A DNA stretch of 64,000 nt, taken from positions 3,844,001 to 3,908,000 of the forward strand of contig CAVNZM010000016.1 in assembly GCA_963693365.1 (NCBI GenBank), given 5' to 3'. The notes beneath the pieces were generated by a model, which saw only the letters and a list, made by a program, of their open reading frames with translations, did no database searches and was not told the DNA's origin. This document shows positions 1 through 12,952 of the stretch, in pieces. Position 1 is the stretch's first letter. Every line of letters begins with the position of its first letter. The translations under genes were made by a program, and so were the position numbers. Origin of the DNA: Amoebidium appalachense (taxonomy: Eukaryota > Ichthyosporea).

Positions 1-243
1 CGCAGGGGCACACGCACACGTGCGCACAAACACACACACACACACGGGCAAAGGTAATCTTTTCTATGTGGACACAGGCAGTAGAGGGGTTTGCGTGAAC
101 TGTGGGGAAAGTCATGGCGTAGGTGATGCTTGAATGCGTTGTATATATACATTTTGTGTGTGTGTGTGCGGGGGTTGCACGTGTGTGTGGGGTGTTGTAT
201 GTTTGTGTGGTGCTTGTATGTGTGGCTCCGGATACTCAATGAA

Positions 244-281
<38 letters not shown>

Positions 282-481
282 CGAGGGTTGTCTGTGTGTG
301 TGTGTGGGGGGGGGGGGGGGGAGGGGGGGGATGGGATTAAACGTTCGGCTCATTCTTATAAGCAGTGCTTCTAATCCCGCCATAATGTTAAAACCGCGTT
401 AGCACGGTCGCATTATGCTATTCAAAGGCTCTATTATTAAGATCGACGGGGTCAAGAGGTGACTTTTTGGTGACTATGCAA
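1..481. other. Spacer with simple repeats
   Basis: CA/GT-rich sequence with two G-rich tracts (about 243-281 and 307-330). I see no supported gene. The short Gly/Cys/Val frames here come from the repeats. Confidence 0.6.
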
Positions 482-660
482 TCACGTTCGGTTTCTGCTC
501 ACACGTGACCCTAACCCAATCACAGGCACCCGATCTGGTTCAAGCCCTGACCCATTTGCTGCATACCGTGGACCCTGTTCTCGCTGGAAAGGTGTGACTA
601 ACCCCCCCCCCCCCCCCCCCCAAACACACACACACACACACACACCTCCCCCTCCCTCCT

Positions 661-711
<51 letters not shown>

Positions 712-838
712 GGCCCCCTCAAGTGACGTCTTCTGCCTGCAAAACGGTTTTGATTTCGCCTTGTGGTTTTGTCCTTCTGTTCTTTTGACGTCTTTACTTG
801 GATGGTTCCCACAGGGTACTGCATACCCCCCCCCCCCC

Positions 839-876
<38 letters not shown>

Positions 877-908
877 CCCCTCCACCCACCCACCCACCCA
901 CACACACC

Positions 909-939
<31 letters not shown>

Positions 940-1156
940 ACACCGCCCCTTCTCGCCTCTTTCCGTTGTTGTAGCTGCACGCAGCGGCCAGGTACGGTTT
1001 TTTTATTGTTTTTTTAGCATGTGTGGAATCTGCACCTCTACTATAGGGACCGAAATAAGCTCTTTGGTTTATAACTGGTTGATGGACTATCTTTGTTACA
1101 GCTTTACCAACCACCTTTTTACCATCAAATAACGCAAAGTCCTCCAAGGCTCTGCT
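482..1156 (-). CDS. Possible 3' exons of an unrecognised gene
   Basis: Two minus-strand segments read like protein and join in phase. The first, 1156-944, encodes about 71 residues including GKAVTKIVHQPVINQRAYF and YSRGADSTHAKK, and ends at a GTGTGTG donor. The second, 583-482, follows a good acceptor (cctttccag) and encodes 33 residues to a TGA stop. The weak point is the acceptor of the first segment, which follows a purine-rich rather than pyrimidine-rich tract. On the opposite strand a clean acceptor (tttttttag) opens at 1018, so the strand is not certain. No family is recognised. The intron holds a decayed copy of dispersed repeat A (718-800) and poly(C) runs. Confidence 0.25.
718..800 (-). 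repeat. Decayed copy of dispersed repeat A
   Basis: On the minus strand this matches the 3' half of repeat A (for example 34672-34803): the element's CAGGCAGAAGAC...CACTTGA region is recognisable but has several substitutions and small gaps. It lies between poly(C) tracts at 662-710 and 826-876. Confidence 0.5.
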
Positions 1157-1438
1157 CTTTATGCCCTCCCCGTCCCCCCCCCCGTCCTCTCCCCCCCCCC
1201 CCCCTCCCCTCCCCTCCCCCTCCCCCCCCTCCCCCCCCAAGAAAAAAAAAAAAAAAAAAAAGTGGGGGGGGGGGGGGGGGGGGGGGGCGGCTCTCTACAC
1301 CACAGGCCATTCATACCCAAACACACGAAAACATCGCCTTCAGCACAAGCACACACACACACACACACATGCGTACACAAGTGTGCGCACCGTGAAACTC
1401 GCACACACATATATGGTGGAACACGCGCATGCGCACAT

Positions 1439-1496
<58 letters not shown>

Positions 1497-2869
1497 CCTC
1501 AACCCGGCGGCGGGGAAGAATCCAGCGACCGTGGGCTTCTTTTCCAATACATGACTACTCTCAAGAGGATGCAGGAATTGCTCCCCCACCATAACGGTAG
1601 CCTGTTTGGGGCATGCTATGTCGTTTGTGTTGCGCGAATGTTCCTCGCGTACGGGAACATCAGCATTGATAAGTACTATGGGGAAGAGGCGAAAACGGAG
1701 TAAGTGCTGCCTTGGAATGAATGGGTTTGGCAGTACGAAGGTTGTTTGTTTTTGTGAGCTGGGCGAATGATGGTAGAAGATGGATTTGTTGTTTTGGCAA
1801 ATCCTTTTTTGTCCGGTTTTTCTGTTCACAGTACGTGTTCGTTTAAATACATCACGCATGCAAAAAGTTGTGTAGTTCAGTAAATAGCTTAGTTATGGTA
1901 AGGACAGTCTTACAGGGGCGTGAGGTCGACGTTTCGTGCTTTTTAGCAGTTTCCGTATTGTTCGACACATGCACCTTAACCCTTGAGACAGCACACGTGT
2001 TAAGTCTACGTGGCATGCATGTGTGTGTGTGTGTCTGTACGTGTGGCGTTTTGGCTTCATTGTTTTGGAGAATGGCTGAAGACTAGATCCAAAGCACACC
2101 GAACCATGACGTTGAATCCGAATGTGTTTTCCGAGTAGCATGATCGCGATCGCGCGCGCGTGCGGGGGAAGTTTTAATATTGGTGTCTGGCAGACCAGGC
2201 CGCATATTCTAATCTACAGTAGATCCACTAAGAGATGTTCGTTCTGTTTGTAAGGCTTATGTAAAGAGAGGTGTATCAGAAGTTATGAGAACAAAAGGGT
2301 TTCTGTCACGGTGACCCTTAATTTGATAAGCTAATCAGCTTATGCAAAGGTAAATATAACTCAACTTGACGGTCAACGAAAATGCGCAACACTTGTAAGG
2401 ATATAAACTGCCAAGCTCATGGATTAGCGCAGTAATAATACTTGGACATCCGATGGATGTGTGCAGTAAAAAACGTGTTACATGCCGCGGCGTATGTATG
2501 CCTGCATGTGTGGGCACGTGTGTGTTTGGGTGTGTGTGTGTGTGTGTACGTGCGTGCTTGTGTTTGTGTGTATACATGTGCGTGTGTACATGTGTGAGTG
2601 TGCGTGTGTCTGTGTGGGTGGGTGGGTGGGTGGGTGGTATGAATATTTATTTTCAGGTTCCACGTGTGGAGCCTTGGGAGAGCAAATGGTGCACGTGGCC
2701 TCCCGGTGTACTGAGTCGTAGTTTGGTCGTGGGCACATGCATTCAGACATCCGAGACAGAACGCGGGCCGCGACCGCGAGCCTCCGAGGTCAACAAGGTG
2801 CCGTGTAGACCAATCGAAATATACAATGTGCGAAGCTTTTCTGTGATTGGAGCCTTGCATACACTTTAG
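1497..2869 (+). CDS. Possible exons of an unrecognised plus-strand gene
   Basis: Exon 1497-1699 is bounded by an acceptor made from a CA array ending in CAG and by a strong donor (GA|GTAAGT). It encodes 67 residues including [14 protein letters not shown] and [16 protein letters not shown] second open segment starts at 2657 after a good acceptor (tttattttcag). Joined in phase it ends after 18 codons at TGA 2712-2714. Read in its own frame it stays open for 70 codons to TAG 2867-2869, so an extra exon may be missing between them. The minus strand of 1497-1711 is also open and has an acceptor-like ccccatag, so even the strand is not settled. No domain is recognised. Confidence 0.3.
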
Positions 2870-4991
2870 AGGAGGGCAAACACTGACCGTACCCGGCCGG
2901 CTTGTTTTATAGCATACGCACAGAAGGTTATATGAATCAGTAGTTCAGGAATTATTCAGGATTCACCTGTGAAAGAATATATTTCAAAAAAAATTAAAGA
3001 AATTTCTGATTCGCTCTGCTAAACACTCTTTATTGATTGTGTAACAGCAGAATGCAGCACACATGCGGAAGCCTGATTTTAAATTTTTTTCGCCGCTCTT
3101 TCGGGTTCGCGGAGGCGTGGATCCCCCGAGATCCCCCGATTGCCCAAGCACACACAGCTTCACTCATGAGACGCTGGGGTCTCAGCTGTAGCTGCTTGCC
3201 TTAAGGTTTGAAGCCTGTAATTGCATTTATATATATCTTCATAAATATGTTTTCATTTGGTATATTTTGTCTTGTAAATTTTCTATGTAGGCTATTTACC
3301 TTGTTGAGTGGATCTACCTTTGGCCTTGGTGCCGGCACGGCGGCACCTTTTCACAGCCTCGTGAGCATGCGGAATTAATTACGCAGTAGGCCATCGAATG
3401 TGGCTGGGCCTCTGGCAGTGTCCACACAATAAAAAGTGTGTAAACCCCAATTGCGCATACGGATGAGCCTTGAAAGTTTTTTTATGATGACTTTATTGAT
3501 GTGTTCATAGAAGGTGAAAAGGCGAGATATCGCAGATATCCCGGGATAAAGAAAAAACCGCTCATGAAAAGAAGATATCGGCCAAAAAAAATACACGGTG
3601 CTTTAGATAACATCGTAACGCATAGTACTATATGTACAGCACAACTGATAGGAGTCACCTCGGGAAGGATAGGTTCAGAAATAAAGTTGCAAAGAAAGGA
3701 GACAGCTGCAAGAACAAAAAAAAAAAAAAAAAAAAAGAAGAAGAAGAAGAAGAAGAAGAAGAAGAAGCTCAGATGTAGAAAGAAGCTCAGGTGTAAACTA
3801 ACTGGGAGGAGATCACAAGAGAGAGAGACTAGATTGCCCCATCTGGTCACGAGGATGTCTAAGTCTAAGCTACTATCTGTAAGGAGCCTACGACCAAGCT
3901 TCTCCAATGGCAGAGCCCCCCATAAACCCTGACAATAGAGTAGCCGTTCGATAGGCACTCAAGGGCAATACAGAACTCGCTTGAACACCATATTAGTCCC
4001 AGACAAGCCCGCCCGGAGTTCACGCCAACCTGCCTAGGAAATCTAACAGTCAAGCAAGGTAGCCTAGCTGTAGCAAGGCACGCAAAAGAGAAGACATAAG
4101 CAGTGTGCGTTGAAAGTTGAGCACAGCAACCCAAAAAAACAGGTGACATAAAAAAGGAAAAAAAAAAAGTTGAACACTCGTCCTTACAGCCGTGATACCG
4201 GAGCACCTCATGTGCTATTGTTAATTATATTATTATATTTTCAAAGAGCAATATCTTAAGTTACCAAGTTAGCCTGTAGATAATGATGTCCGTTTTTGAA
4301 AGCTTCAGACATTTAAAAATGTTCGCCCGAACAAGGAGTTTTGGGGGGACACTGGGCGCTTCAAACCGTCAAACGTTGGGGCGTTGGTGTCACCCGACAC
4401 GCGTGTGTCACTTTTGAAGCTTCGCCTGCTTCTTCAGTTATACGTAGGGACACACAGCCCAATACGAAGCTGCGCAGCTTATTTTGCGGCCAATATAGGC
4501 CTTTTGAACAAACAACTACAAGCATCTGAGCTCATTCCGGTGCTAGATGAGGCTAGATGTGGTCACATGTGCGGCACTATGTGACACAACTTGCTTTCCT
4601 GCTTCAACAACTGTGTCATGTTATTTTACCTTTACTACACACATACAGACAGCCTGTGTTAACCCCCTGTGTTTTTCTTTTGGTGTTCTTCGGCTTTATT
4701 CATTCTATCATTTCGCTCACGTGTCTGCCATCTGCAATCACGTGCACCTGTAGAGTGTAGATCTGGAACTGTTTTCTGAACTGTATACGTAGTATGTATC
4801 CCTTCCCCTGTGGTAGACACACGTACACAAAACACAACGACATACGGACATACAAAATCCTCCTACACACACACTCAAATACTGAAACACGCATAACCAA
4901 GTTTGAAAACTTACGTTCGCACGCGCACACGCACATGCGCGCTATTGCAAGGTTGACCAACATCCATCTGCCCCCGCCTGACCCATCCCAC
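2870..4991. other. Spacer
   Basis: More balanced base composition than most of the window, with few G/C runs. It holds an A-run followed by (GAA)n at 3717-3767 and no supported gene. Short open frames at 3501-3932 and 4384-4584 have no splice or homology support. Confidence 0.5.
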
Positions 4992-7697
4992 ATGCTCTTC
5001 TCACCCTTCGACAACATTCCCGACGATGTTCTCACCCTCATCGTCCGCACGCTCCCATGGGCCGACTACATATCCCTGAGCCAGGTCTGCGCGCGTTTGC
5101 GTAAACTCATCCATACGGAATGTGGTGCTTTTCTCCGTGCCCACGTCTCCGCAACGGCATCTCAGTCTCCGGCTTCATCACGAGCAAATATCAGAATGAG
5201 CTACACGTCGTATCATGGCGTCGTTTTACACATGTCAAATTAAGACGAAGATGACACCGGGTCATGGAACAGGATCGTCAACCACGTTTGCCTTGATGGC
5301 AGCAAGTTGTGTTCCCTACCATGTGCAACTACGGCCGAGATCGTTTCTGTTTTCCCAAAGTGTAAATCGGTGGAATTCGATTTTCGCATCGTTGGCGGGG
5401 CCGAACAACATGATGCCTACCAAGGTGAAGTGAGCGAGGCCGGGGATGAACCAAAACAGTGCGGCAGTCAGGTTCGCAGCGTGACCATATATGGCCCAAA
5501 AACCCCATTTTACGGGCAAACCCTAAATTTCACGGCAATGTGCGGGTGGATGACGCACATGCACATGGCTAAGCGGTCCCATTAACCATAAGCGGAACAT
5601 TTTCCGGTTTGGGGGGTTTTGACTTTTCCGTTTTTGAGTCGCTGGAATTCCTCTCGTTGCCTTCGCTTCATTTTACGGACGGCGCTACCTCTCCCCTGAC
5701 GCGGAAGCTCAGACGCCTGGTTGTGAAAAGCGTTTGCGGCGTGCAAAATTTCGCTTTTCTGGCCAATTGCCCATATTTGGAAAGCGCCGTATTTGCAAAT
5801 TTCCACCAGTACGAAGACGAAGAAGAGCCAATCGAGGCGAGCGCTCTGGCAAAGTGCCGGTGGCTCACCCACTTAACGTTGGGGGAGAAAAAACGGAAAA
5901 ACACCCCTGGGGCGGATATGGGTACACGGGCGAAATTTTGCAATGTGCCCCCCTCCCGCAAATTCAGTCACTGACGGCGATAGTTAACGCTGGGGGCGAC
6001 TCGGGAGGCGGAGGTGGGTTGGAGAGTGGTGAACGGCGAAATTTCACGAATGTAAAAACGGCGCATTTTTACATGAACCCGACGGGACAGACTGGGCGAG
6101 ACAACCTCTCCTTTCTGGCCGCATGTCTAGACGTCGAATCGCTGTCTGTGGACGGATTTACGGGAAGTTCATTATCCGGACTTGAAAATTGCCGGAAAAT
6201 CAAAACTTTCAGACTCAACAACCACGCGCCAATCTCCGTGTTTTCCTCCCTCACGGATGTTTCCGCAATTTCAGAGGTGAAGCACACTCTGACGAAATTG
6301 GACATTCGCCACTGCCCATCGCTTCAAAACATAAATCCGATCGCGGAGTTCAAATCGCTCGTTTCCCTCTGGGTCGTCGATTGCGGAATGAGATCGCTGG
6401 CTCTCCCTGCAGGGCGTGTGCTGAAAATTCTACACGTCGATTCCGGCCGATCTCTCTCCGACATTTCCGCAATCGAAAACTGCTGCGGCTTGGAGAGATT
6501 CGAGATTGAAAATTGCACGCGGTTGGTGGATGTAGGCACCATCTCCCGGTGTGGAAGCCTTTTCCCATTACCCCCCCCCCCCCCCCCCCCCCCCCTCTTC
6601 CCGCCATTATCTACCTCCTTTCAAGGCCAAGGCCTAAAATGTGGCACACACACATCCTTTCCTGCATTTCCCCCCTCCCCTTCCCCTCTCCCTCCCGTTT
6701 TCCCGAGCCATTTGCCTATCCCCCTCCCCCCCCCCCCCCCCTCCCCCTTTGGGCCCTCCCTAAGGATGGGCTCTGCTTATGATGCATACTGTGCGCATAG
6801 CTGATGTTGCATACTTGAATGTTTGCCTTTGCCTCAACCCCCCTCCCCCCTCCCCCCCCGCGGGGCGGGAGGACGGGCAGGCGCGGGGGAGGGGGAGGGG
6901 GGGGGGGGGGGGGATTGGATTCCGCCTGATAGGGAATTTAAGCTCGGCACACACAAACACCACACATTCACCACCCAGAGAAATGTGCCAAAGAAGTCTA
7001 AGAGAGTAGGACTGTGTGTCAGAAAGCCCTGCAACCCCCCCCCCCCCCCCCCCCCCCCCCCTCCTCCCCCTCCCCCCCCCCCCCCACCCACCCACCCACC
7101 CAGCCACCCACCCACTCCAGCGGAGTCCAGCCTCCCAGCCCCCAGCCTACCCCCACACGCAACACCTACCTTCCCCTCCACCCACTCCCTCCTTCCATCC
7201 TCCCCGCCCACCAAAAGAAAACACAACAAAACCAACAAAAAAAATGAGAGAAAAACGCAAAAAGAAAAGAAAAAAAGAAAAAAGGAAAAAGAGAAAAGAA
7301 AAGTATACTTAGGCGAAGACTAATTTTTGTTTCTCTCCCCAGGGGGGTGTAATTCCGCCCATCCAGGATCTCACCATCACCGACTGCTGGGGCCTGGACG
7401 ACCTGACGGGCCTCGAATCACTTTCGGGCCTGACCCGACTCGTTTTAAGGTGGGCGCCGAGATGCGACATAAACCCGATTTCCGGATTGCAAAAACTCCG
7501 GATTTTGCATCTGGGGGGCGTAGGAATGAAAGACGTTAACCCTGTGGCGGAATGTCCGGATCTTCGACGGGTGGTTCTGTCGAACTGCACGTGGCTCAGT
7601 GACGTCATGGGGTTATCCAACAACACCATATCTACGGCCGGAAAATTGGAAAGTAAAGGGGTGCATTGTGCTGGAAAACAAACACCGCCTGAGTATG
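4992..7697 (+). pseudogene. F-box/leucine-rich-repeat protein gene with broken reading frame
   Basis: The likely start is ATG 4992, which opens directly into an F-box (FDNIPDDVLTLIVRTLP, then SLSQVCARLRKL), the motif that binds SKP1 in SCF ubiquitin ligases. Downstream are repeated LRR-like units such as FESLEFLSLPSLHF, LTKLDIRHCPSLQNINPIA, LERFEIENCTRLVD and PIQDLTITDCWGLDDL, which would form the substrate-recognition part. An intron with poly(C) separates about 6531 from an acceptor at 7343, and the second exon ends at a strong donor (ATG|GTACGT, 7697). The protein-like frame changes at about 5140-5165, 5240, 5575 and 5890-5955 without convincing splice sites, so this is either a decaying gene or a locus with single-base assembly errors. 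A possible further exon is 8860-8913, in phase and ending at GTAAGT. LRR proteins of this kind usually form large families. Confidence 0.6.
6757..6838 (-). repeat. Dispersed repeat B (reverse copy)
   Basis: The sequence starts taaggatgggctctgcttat, the reverse complement of the conserved 3' end of repeat B, followed by the ATGTTGCATACTTGAATG region shared with the copies at 40863 and 52775. It sits in the intron of the F-box/LRR locus between poly(C) tracts. Confidence 0.7.
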
Positions 7698-7713
7698 GTA
7701 CGTGGATATTTGC

Positions 7714-7770
<57 letters not shown>

Positions 7771-7787
7771 TTTTGTGTGTGTGTGTT

Positions 7788-7845
<58 letters not shown>

Positions 7846-8247
7846 TGTGTGTGTGTCTGTGTGTGTGTGTGTGTGTGTCTGTGTGTGTGTTAGAAATGTA
7901 CATGCAAAATCAAGGGGGGAGGGATGAGGGGAAGGGGGGGGGGGGGGGTAGGGTGGGGGAGGGGGAGGGGGGGTCAGTTCAGAGAACTCTCGAGCTTATA
8001 TAAGGTTCCGGGGATAGGGGGAAAAGCTTATGGGAGGATGGGGGATATTTGTTGGACGACAGACACCATTGGAAGAGTGTGTTTGTGGGTGTGTGGGGGG
8101 GGTTGGGGGGGGGAGGGGGAGGGAGGTTTTTGGACCGGGGGAAGGTCGGGGAGGATGGGTTGGTGGGGTGGGTGGGGTGGGGAGGAAGGGGGGGGGGGGG
8201 GGGGGAGACGGCAAGTACTGAGGGGAGAGGGGGAGGGGGGGGGGGAA

Positions 8248-8287
<40 letters not shown>

Positions 8288-8470
8288 GGAGGGGGGCAAG
8301 ATTGAAAAGATGTGTGCATCTTTTTTTTTTTTTTTTTTTTTGGAGGGGGGGGGGGGTTTGACCTTTTTTTTGTGGGGGGGGGGGGGGGGGGGGACTGGGG
8401 GGTAGGGGGGGGGGAGGGGTTGATATCATATAGATAGAACCATGTAGCCGGAGACCACACTCAACTCCCC

Positions 8471-8508
<38 letters not shown>

Positions 8509-8675
8509 CAATCCCCGGACCCCCAACTCACCCCCCTCATCTTTATCCGGCCCTTCCCCACACTGCCCCTAGCCTTCTACATGCAAACCCCCCTCCCTCT
8601 CCCCCCACCCCCCTCCCCCCCAAAAAACAAAACAAAAAAAAACACATACACACACAAGTACACGTGCACACACGT

Positions 8676-8732
<57 letters not shown>

Positions 8733-8759
8733 CACACACACACATCCACACACACACGT

Positions 8760-8799
<40 letters not shown>

Positions 8800-8810
8800 A
8801 CGCACAGACG

Positions 8811-8852
<42 letters not shown>

Positions 8853-9808
8853 CAGGCAGAACCAAGACTGGACGGGGCGGTCGAGCCATCCGCCATTCTG
8901 GTTGGTGCCCGACGTAAGTCGGTGCCTCCTCAGCCAATCAGATTGGAGGGAAATCAGGCGTGTATTTTAGCGTAGCCCGTTTATTAACTTAAAGGTTAAA
9001 CTTAAACTTAAAACGTAAACTTAAAGCTGGCATTTTGTAGCCTGGGCGTCAATTGGACGTCATATATGTCATGTGGTGATGTCAGATTACATATTCGGTT
9101 TTGCCTATATATGGTCTGATAGCCAAATTTATAAATTTTGTAAACATGTTTACAAGCGCGCCACATTGACTTCTGGAGAGGTGGTTGCTGACATAGTCGT
9201 GTGTTACAAGCTGTTTGGGTTAAACCTTGAAGACGCACTGTATAAACAAACAACTATTTCAATGTAAAGAATGGGTTGCCTTAAAATTGGTGGTGGTCGG
9301 TCCGGGCCCGTGCAGCGGCGGCGGCGACGGTGGCGGGGGGGGGGGGAGGAGGGGGAGGGGGGGGGGGGGGGTGTAAGGGATGGATGGTATTGGGTCCCGT
9401 GTTTTATGCCGGCACAACGCTAGGCTGTCACAACTTCGTTATGAGATGTTTTTTTTTTTTTTCAGTACAGAATGAAGGATACATGTACAGGATACGTATA
9501 CACAGAGCGCGGAATGAAAAATACAGAACGTTGATATATAAAAATGAGAGACCAGTGAAAAGCTTGTGATCAGGATATGTAGTGTCAGTGTCAGATTGCG
9601 TACTACATGTATACTACACAGTACAGATATTCATGAATGATATCGCTATAGGATGATCGATACAGACTAAATCTTCTTTAGGACCTATGTGTAAGTGTAA
9701 AGCTCGCCCAACACCTTCAAGTTATCTCCGTCGACATATGATATTTAGATCCGAGTCCTTTTTTCCCTTTCGAATTCCCCATTCCCTAGCTTTCACCTGT
9801 TTCCGGCC

Positions 9809-9849
<41 letters not shown>

Positions 9850-9948
9850 CCCTTTCCTCTCTCCCCATGTACACAAAAACACAAACGGAACGACTTCTAC
9901 TTCTTGCTGTGGTACATTGTCGATTCAACTTAATCATGTCTGGCGCCT

Positions 9949-10002
<54 letters not shown>

Positions 10003-10137
10003 ATCCGTGCCCAAGACGTCGGCCCCAAACACCCTCCCCCCCCCCTCCCCCAAAAAAAAACACACACACACACCGTACACAGTCACACATGATACATCCC
10101 CTCCCCCCACCCCTCCCTCCCGGCACTCCCCCCCCCC

Positions 10138-10168
<31 letters not shown>

Positions 10169-10198
10169 ACAGTCACACATGTAGATACATCGATATCC

Positions 10199-10236
<38 letters not shown>

Positions 10237-10503
10237 ACACACACACATTGTCCAATTCCTGGCCACTCATTCAAATCTTGATACTAACATCACCTGCTGC
10301 CTGTCATGCGTGTTCCTAATAGTATTTTTGCGACGAACACGAGGCATCTGGAGTTTGCCAGCTGGGAACCATATGTACATACGTGTTACATACGTTTGTG
10401 TGTACATTTGTGTAGGTGTGGATGTCTGTGATGGCATCAGTAGTGGGACTGAGGGAAGTCGTAGGTTTTCAAGGGTGGGTGGAAGGGCCGAGTGGGAGGG
10501 TGT

Positions 10504-10568
<65 letters not shown>

Positions 10569-11603
10569 CGGCGGAGAGAGGGGGCGAGGGAGGGGTCACC
10601 TGCAACCGGTAAATATATGCAAATATATACAAATATATGTAAATATATGTGAATATATATGAATATATATGAATATATATAAATATATATGAATATATAC
10701 ATATATATGTATACGTGATCGAAAATGGCACAGCCTGTGCCACACACTGTACACGTTCAATATCGGACCAATCAAACATCAGATACATAATCATTCTGAT
10801 CCGCGCGCCGAGTCTGCTCTGATCTCACTCATATCGTGATCGAGTGGCACACACAGCCTGTGCCCCTTATTTGCATATATATCCCATTATTCCCAACTAT
10901 TTCTACGATGTACGAGATATTTCGGGCTATATGTAGATATGTGTAAATATATATGAATATGATATGAATATATGTAAACATATGTAAATATATGGTGTAA
11001 ATATATACTATGTATGAATATATATGAATATATATGAATATGGGATATTCCGAGCAAAAACCCCCCATACCTGAGACCGGTCTCTCTTTGCCTCGAGTAA
11101 ACAGCGTAAACCCCCCATGAATATATGTAACTTTCGGGTGACCCCTGAGGGGGGTGGTGCGTGTGTGTGTGTGTTTGTGGGGGGGGGAGGGGGGGGGAGG
11201 GGGGGGGGGGGGGAGGGGGGAGGGGGGGAGACATAGCATTTGCAAGATTTTGAATGAGGATGGTACTACGGTGGAATACTTTGAAGAAGGGGGTGCATGA
11301 CATTGTTACTCACGGTGTGTATGGGGGAGAGGATTGAATAGCTGTGACTCGTGCCCGTGTAGATGGGCTTGGGAGGGAAACACAAAAAGATCTGTGTGCG
11401 GATGGAGGGGAGATTTTTTTTTTTTTGTGTGTGTGTGTGGGGGGGGGGGGGGGGGGGGGGGGGGGGGATGGAGGGAGGGAGAATGTGGATGGAAGCTGGT
11501 AATCGTAAGGATTCGATGGATACCTCAGAGTTCAAGGGAAGATCAATGGTGTGGTAGTGTGTTTTGGTGCTGTGGTGGTGGTGGTTGTGGTGGTGGTGTG
11601 TGT

Positions 11604-11634
<31 letters not shown>

Positions 11635-11780
11635 GGGGGGGGGAGGGGGGGGGGTAGAGTGTTTTACAGAGTATGCAGAGCAAGGACAACATAGGAGGGG
11701 AGAGGGGGGGGGGGGAAGGGGGGAGAATGTTTTACAGAGTAAGAAGAGCACACTTATAGAACAACACAGCATGCAAGAGT
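7698..11780. other. Spacer dominated by simple repeats
   Basis: It contains T and (GT)n arrays (7715-7890), long poly(G) tracts (8160-8400), poly(C) (8473-8507, 9811-9847, 9951-10002, 10201-10236), (CA)n (8680-8850), (GT)n (10501-10566) and AT-rich TATA/ATGAATATAT arrays (10610-10710, 10920-11040). One possible small exon (8860-8913) may belong to the upstream LRR gene. The open frame at 9073-9267 has no supporting evidence. Confidence 0.5.
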
Positions 11781-11816
11781 GAGTATATATCATCCGTACG
11801 CAGAGCCCATCCTCAG
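11781..11816 (+). repeat. 3' end fragment of dispersed repeat B
   Basis: The fragment carries the conserved end gcagagcccatcctcagg followed by G residues, as in the full copies near 40.8 kb. It directly precedes the tandem repeat C array. Confidence 0.6.
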
Positions 11817-11844
11817 GGGGCCCCCGAGTTCCGACCGATTCACA

Positions 11845-12035
11845 TGGTTCATGTACCCCAACTCAGGTACTGTTTCACTTGAACATGTGATGAGGTCACA
11901 TGTCTTGATGGGAGAAGAGAGGACGGCGAAGCTGGACGGGTCGGGGGAGGGAATGAAAGATAAAGGTGTGTGTGTGGCCGGGAGGTGGGGATTCTCGGAA
12001 GTGGAAGGGGTGGGGGAGAGGGGGGGGGGGGGGGG

Positions 12036-12075
<40 letters not shown>

Positions 12076-12436
12076 GCTCTTGGTTGATGTACCCCCAACT
12101 CAGGTACTGTTTCACTTGAACATGGGGTGAAGCCACATGTCTTGATGGGAGAAGAGGGAACGGCTAAGCTGGACGGGTTGAAGGAAGGGGGGGGGGGGGG
12201 GGGGGGGGGGTGGAGGATGAAACATTGAGAGGTTGTGTGTGTGGGATGGGTGGAAGGAGGGGATCCCGGGAGGTGGGGGATATTCGGAGGGGGAGGAGGG
12301 GGAGGGGAGGGGGAGACACACCAGGCTCTTGGTTGATGTACCCCCAACTGTTCACTTGAACCTGGGATGAGGTCACGCGTCTTGATGGGGGTGGAGGAAC
12401 GGGGAAGCTGGACGGGTTGAAGGAAAGGGAGGGGAA

Positions 12437-12470
<34 letters not shown>

Positions 12471-12580
12471 CGTGGAGGATGAAACACTGAGAGGTTGTGT
12501 GTGTGGGATGGGTGGAAGGAAGGAGTCCCGAGAGGTGGGGGTTGGGCGACACGTGGGGGGGGGGGGGGGGGGGGAGACAA
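11845..12580 (+). repeat. Tandem repeat C, three units of about 240 bp
   Basis: Units start near 11845, 12081 and 12331. Each begins with a segment containing GATGTACCCCCAACTC and GTTTCACTTGAACATG, then CTTGATGGGAGAAGAG-type sequence and GGACGGGTTGAAGG, then a G tract and GGATGAAACATTGAGAGG. Unit 3 lacks about 8 bases of the CAGGTACT motif. Related single copies occur at 21695-21795 (+) and 18396-18430 (-). Confidence 0.85.
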
Positions 12581-12952
12581 GCTTTTTCTGGTCGGTAGAG
12601 TTCATCAAGACTACGACATTTTATTCCATGTCTGTTACCAGAACCGAACATAGACTAACGGCAATAGGAGAACCAAACGGCAATAGGAGAACCAAAGCAC
12701 GTTAAACACGTGCCATTACATTATTACATAAACTTATCATGCAAACCTCATCAGATATAAAAAAACCAGCTACTTAGTAAATCCAGATACATTTAAAAGA
12801 TCCCACTAGAAAACCAAACATATGGGATAGAGAGTTCCCCTATGCAGCGTCACCTAGGTCCTCAAATTTTAAAATCATCATTGCATCACACTGGCTAGAT
12901 ATTCAGCCACAACGACATCAACCCACATACCCACCCATCCCTTTAAATTTGT

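Noticed and set aside
10610-11040. ATGAATATAT-rich arrays as a replication origin
   Set aside because: Only AT-rich microsatellite character is visible; nothing specific supports an origin.
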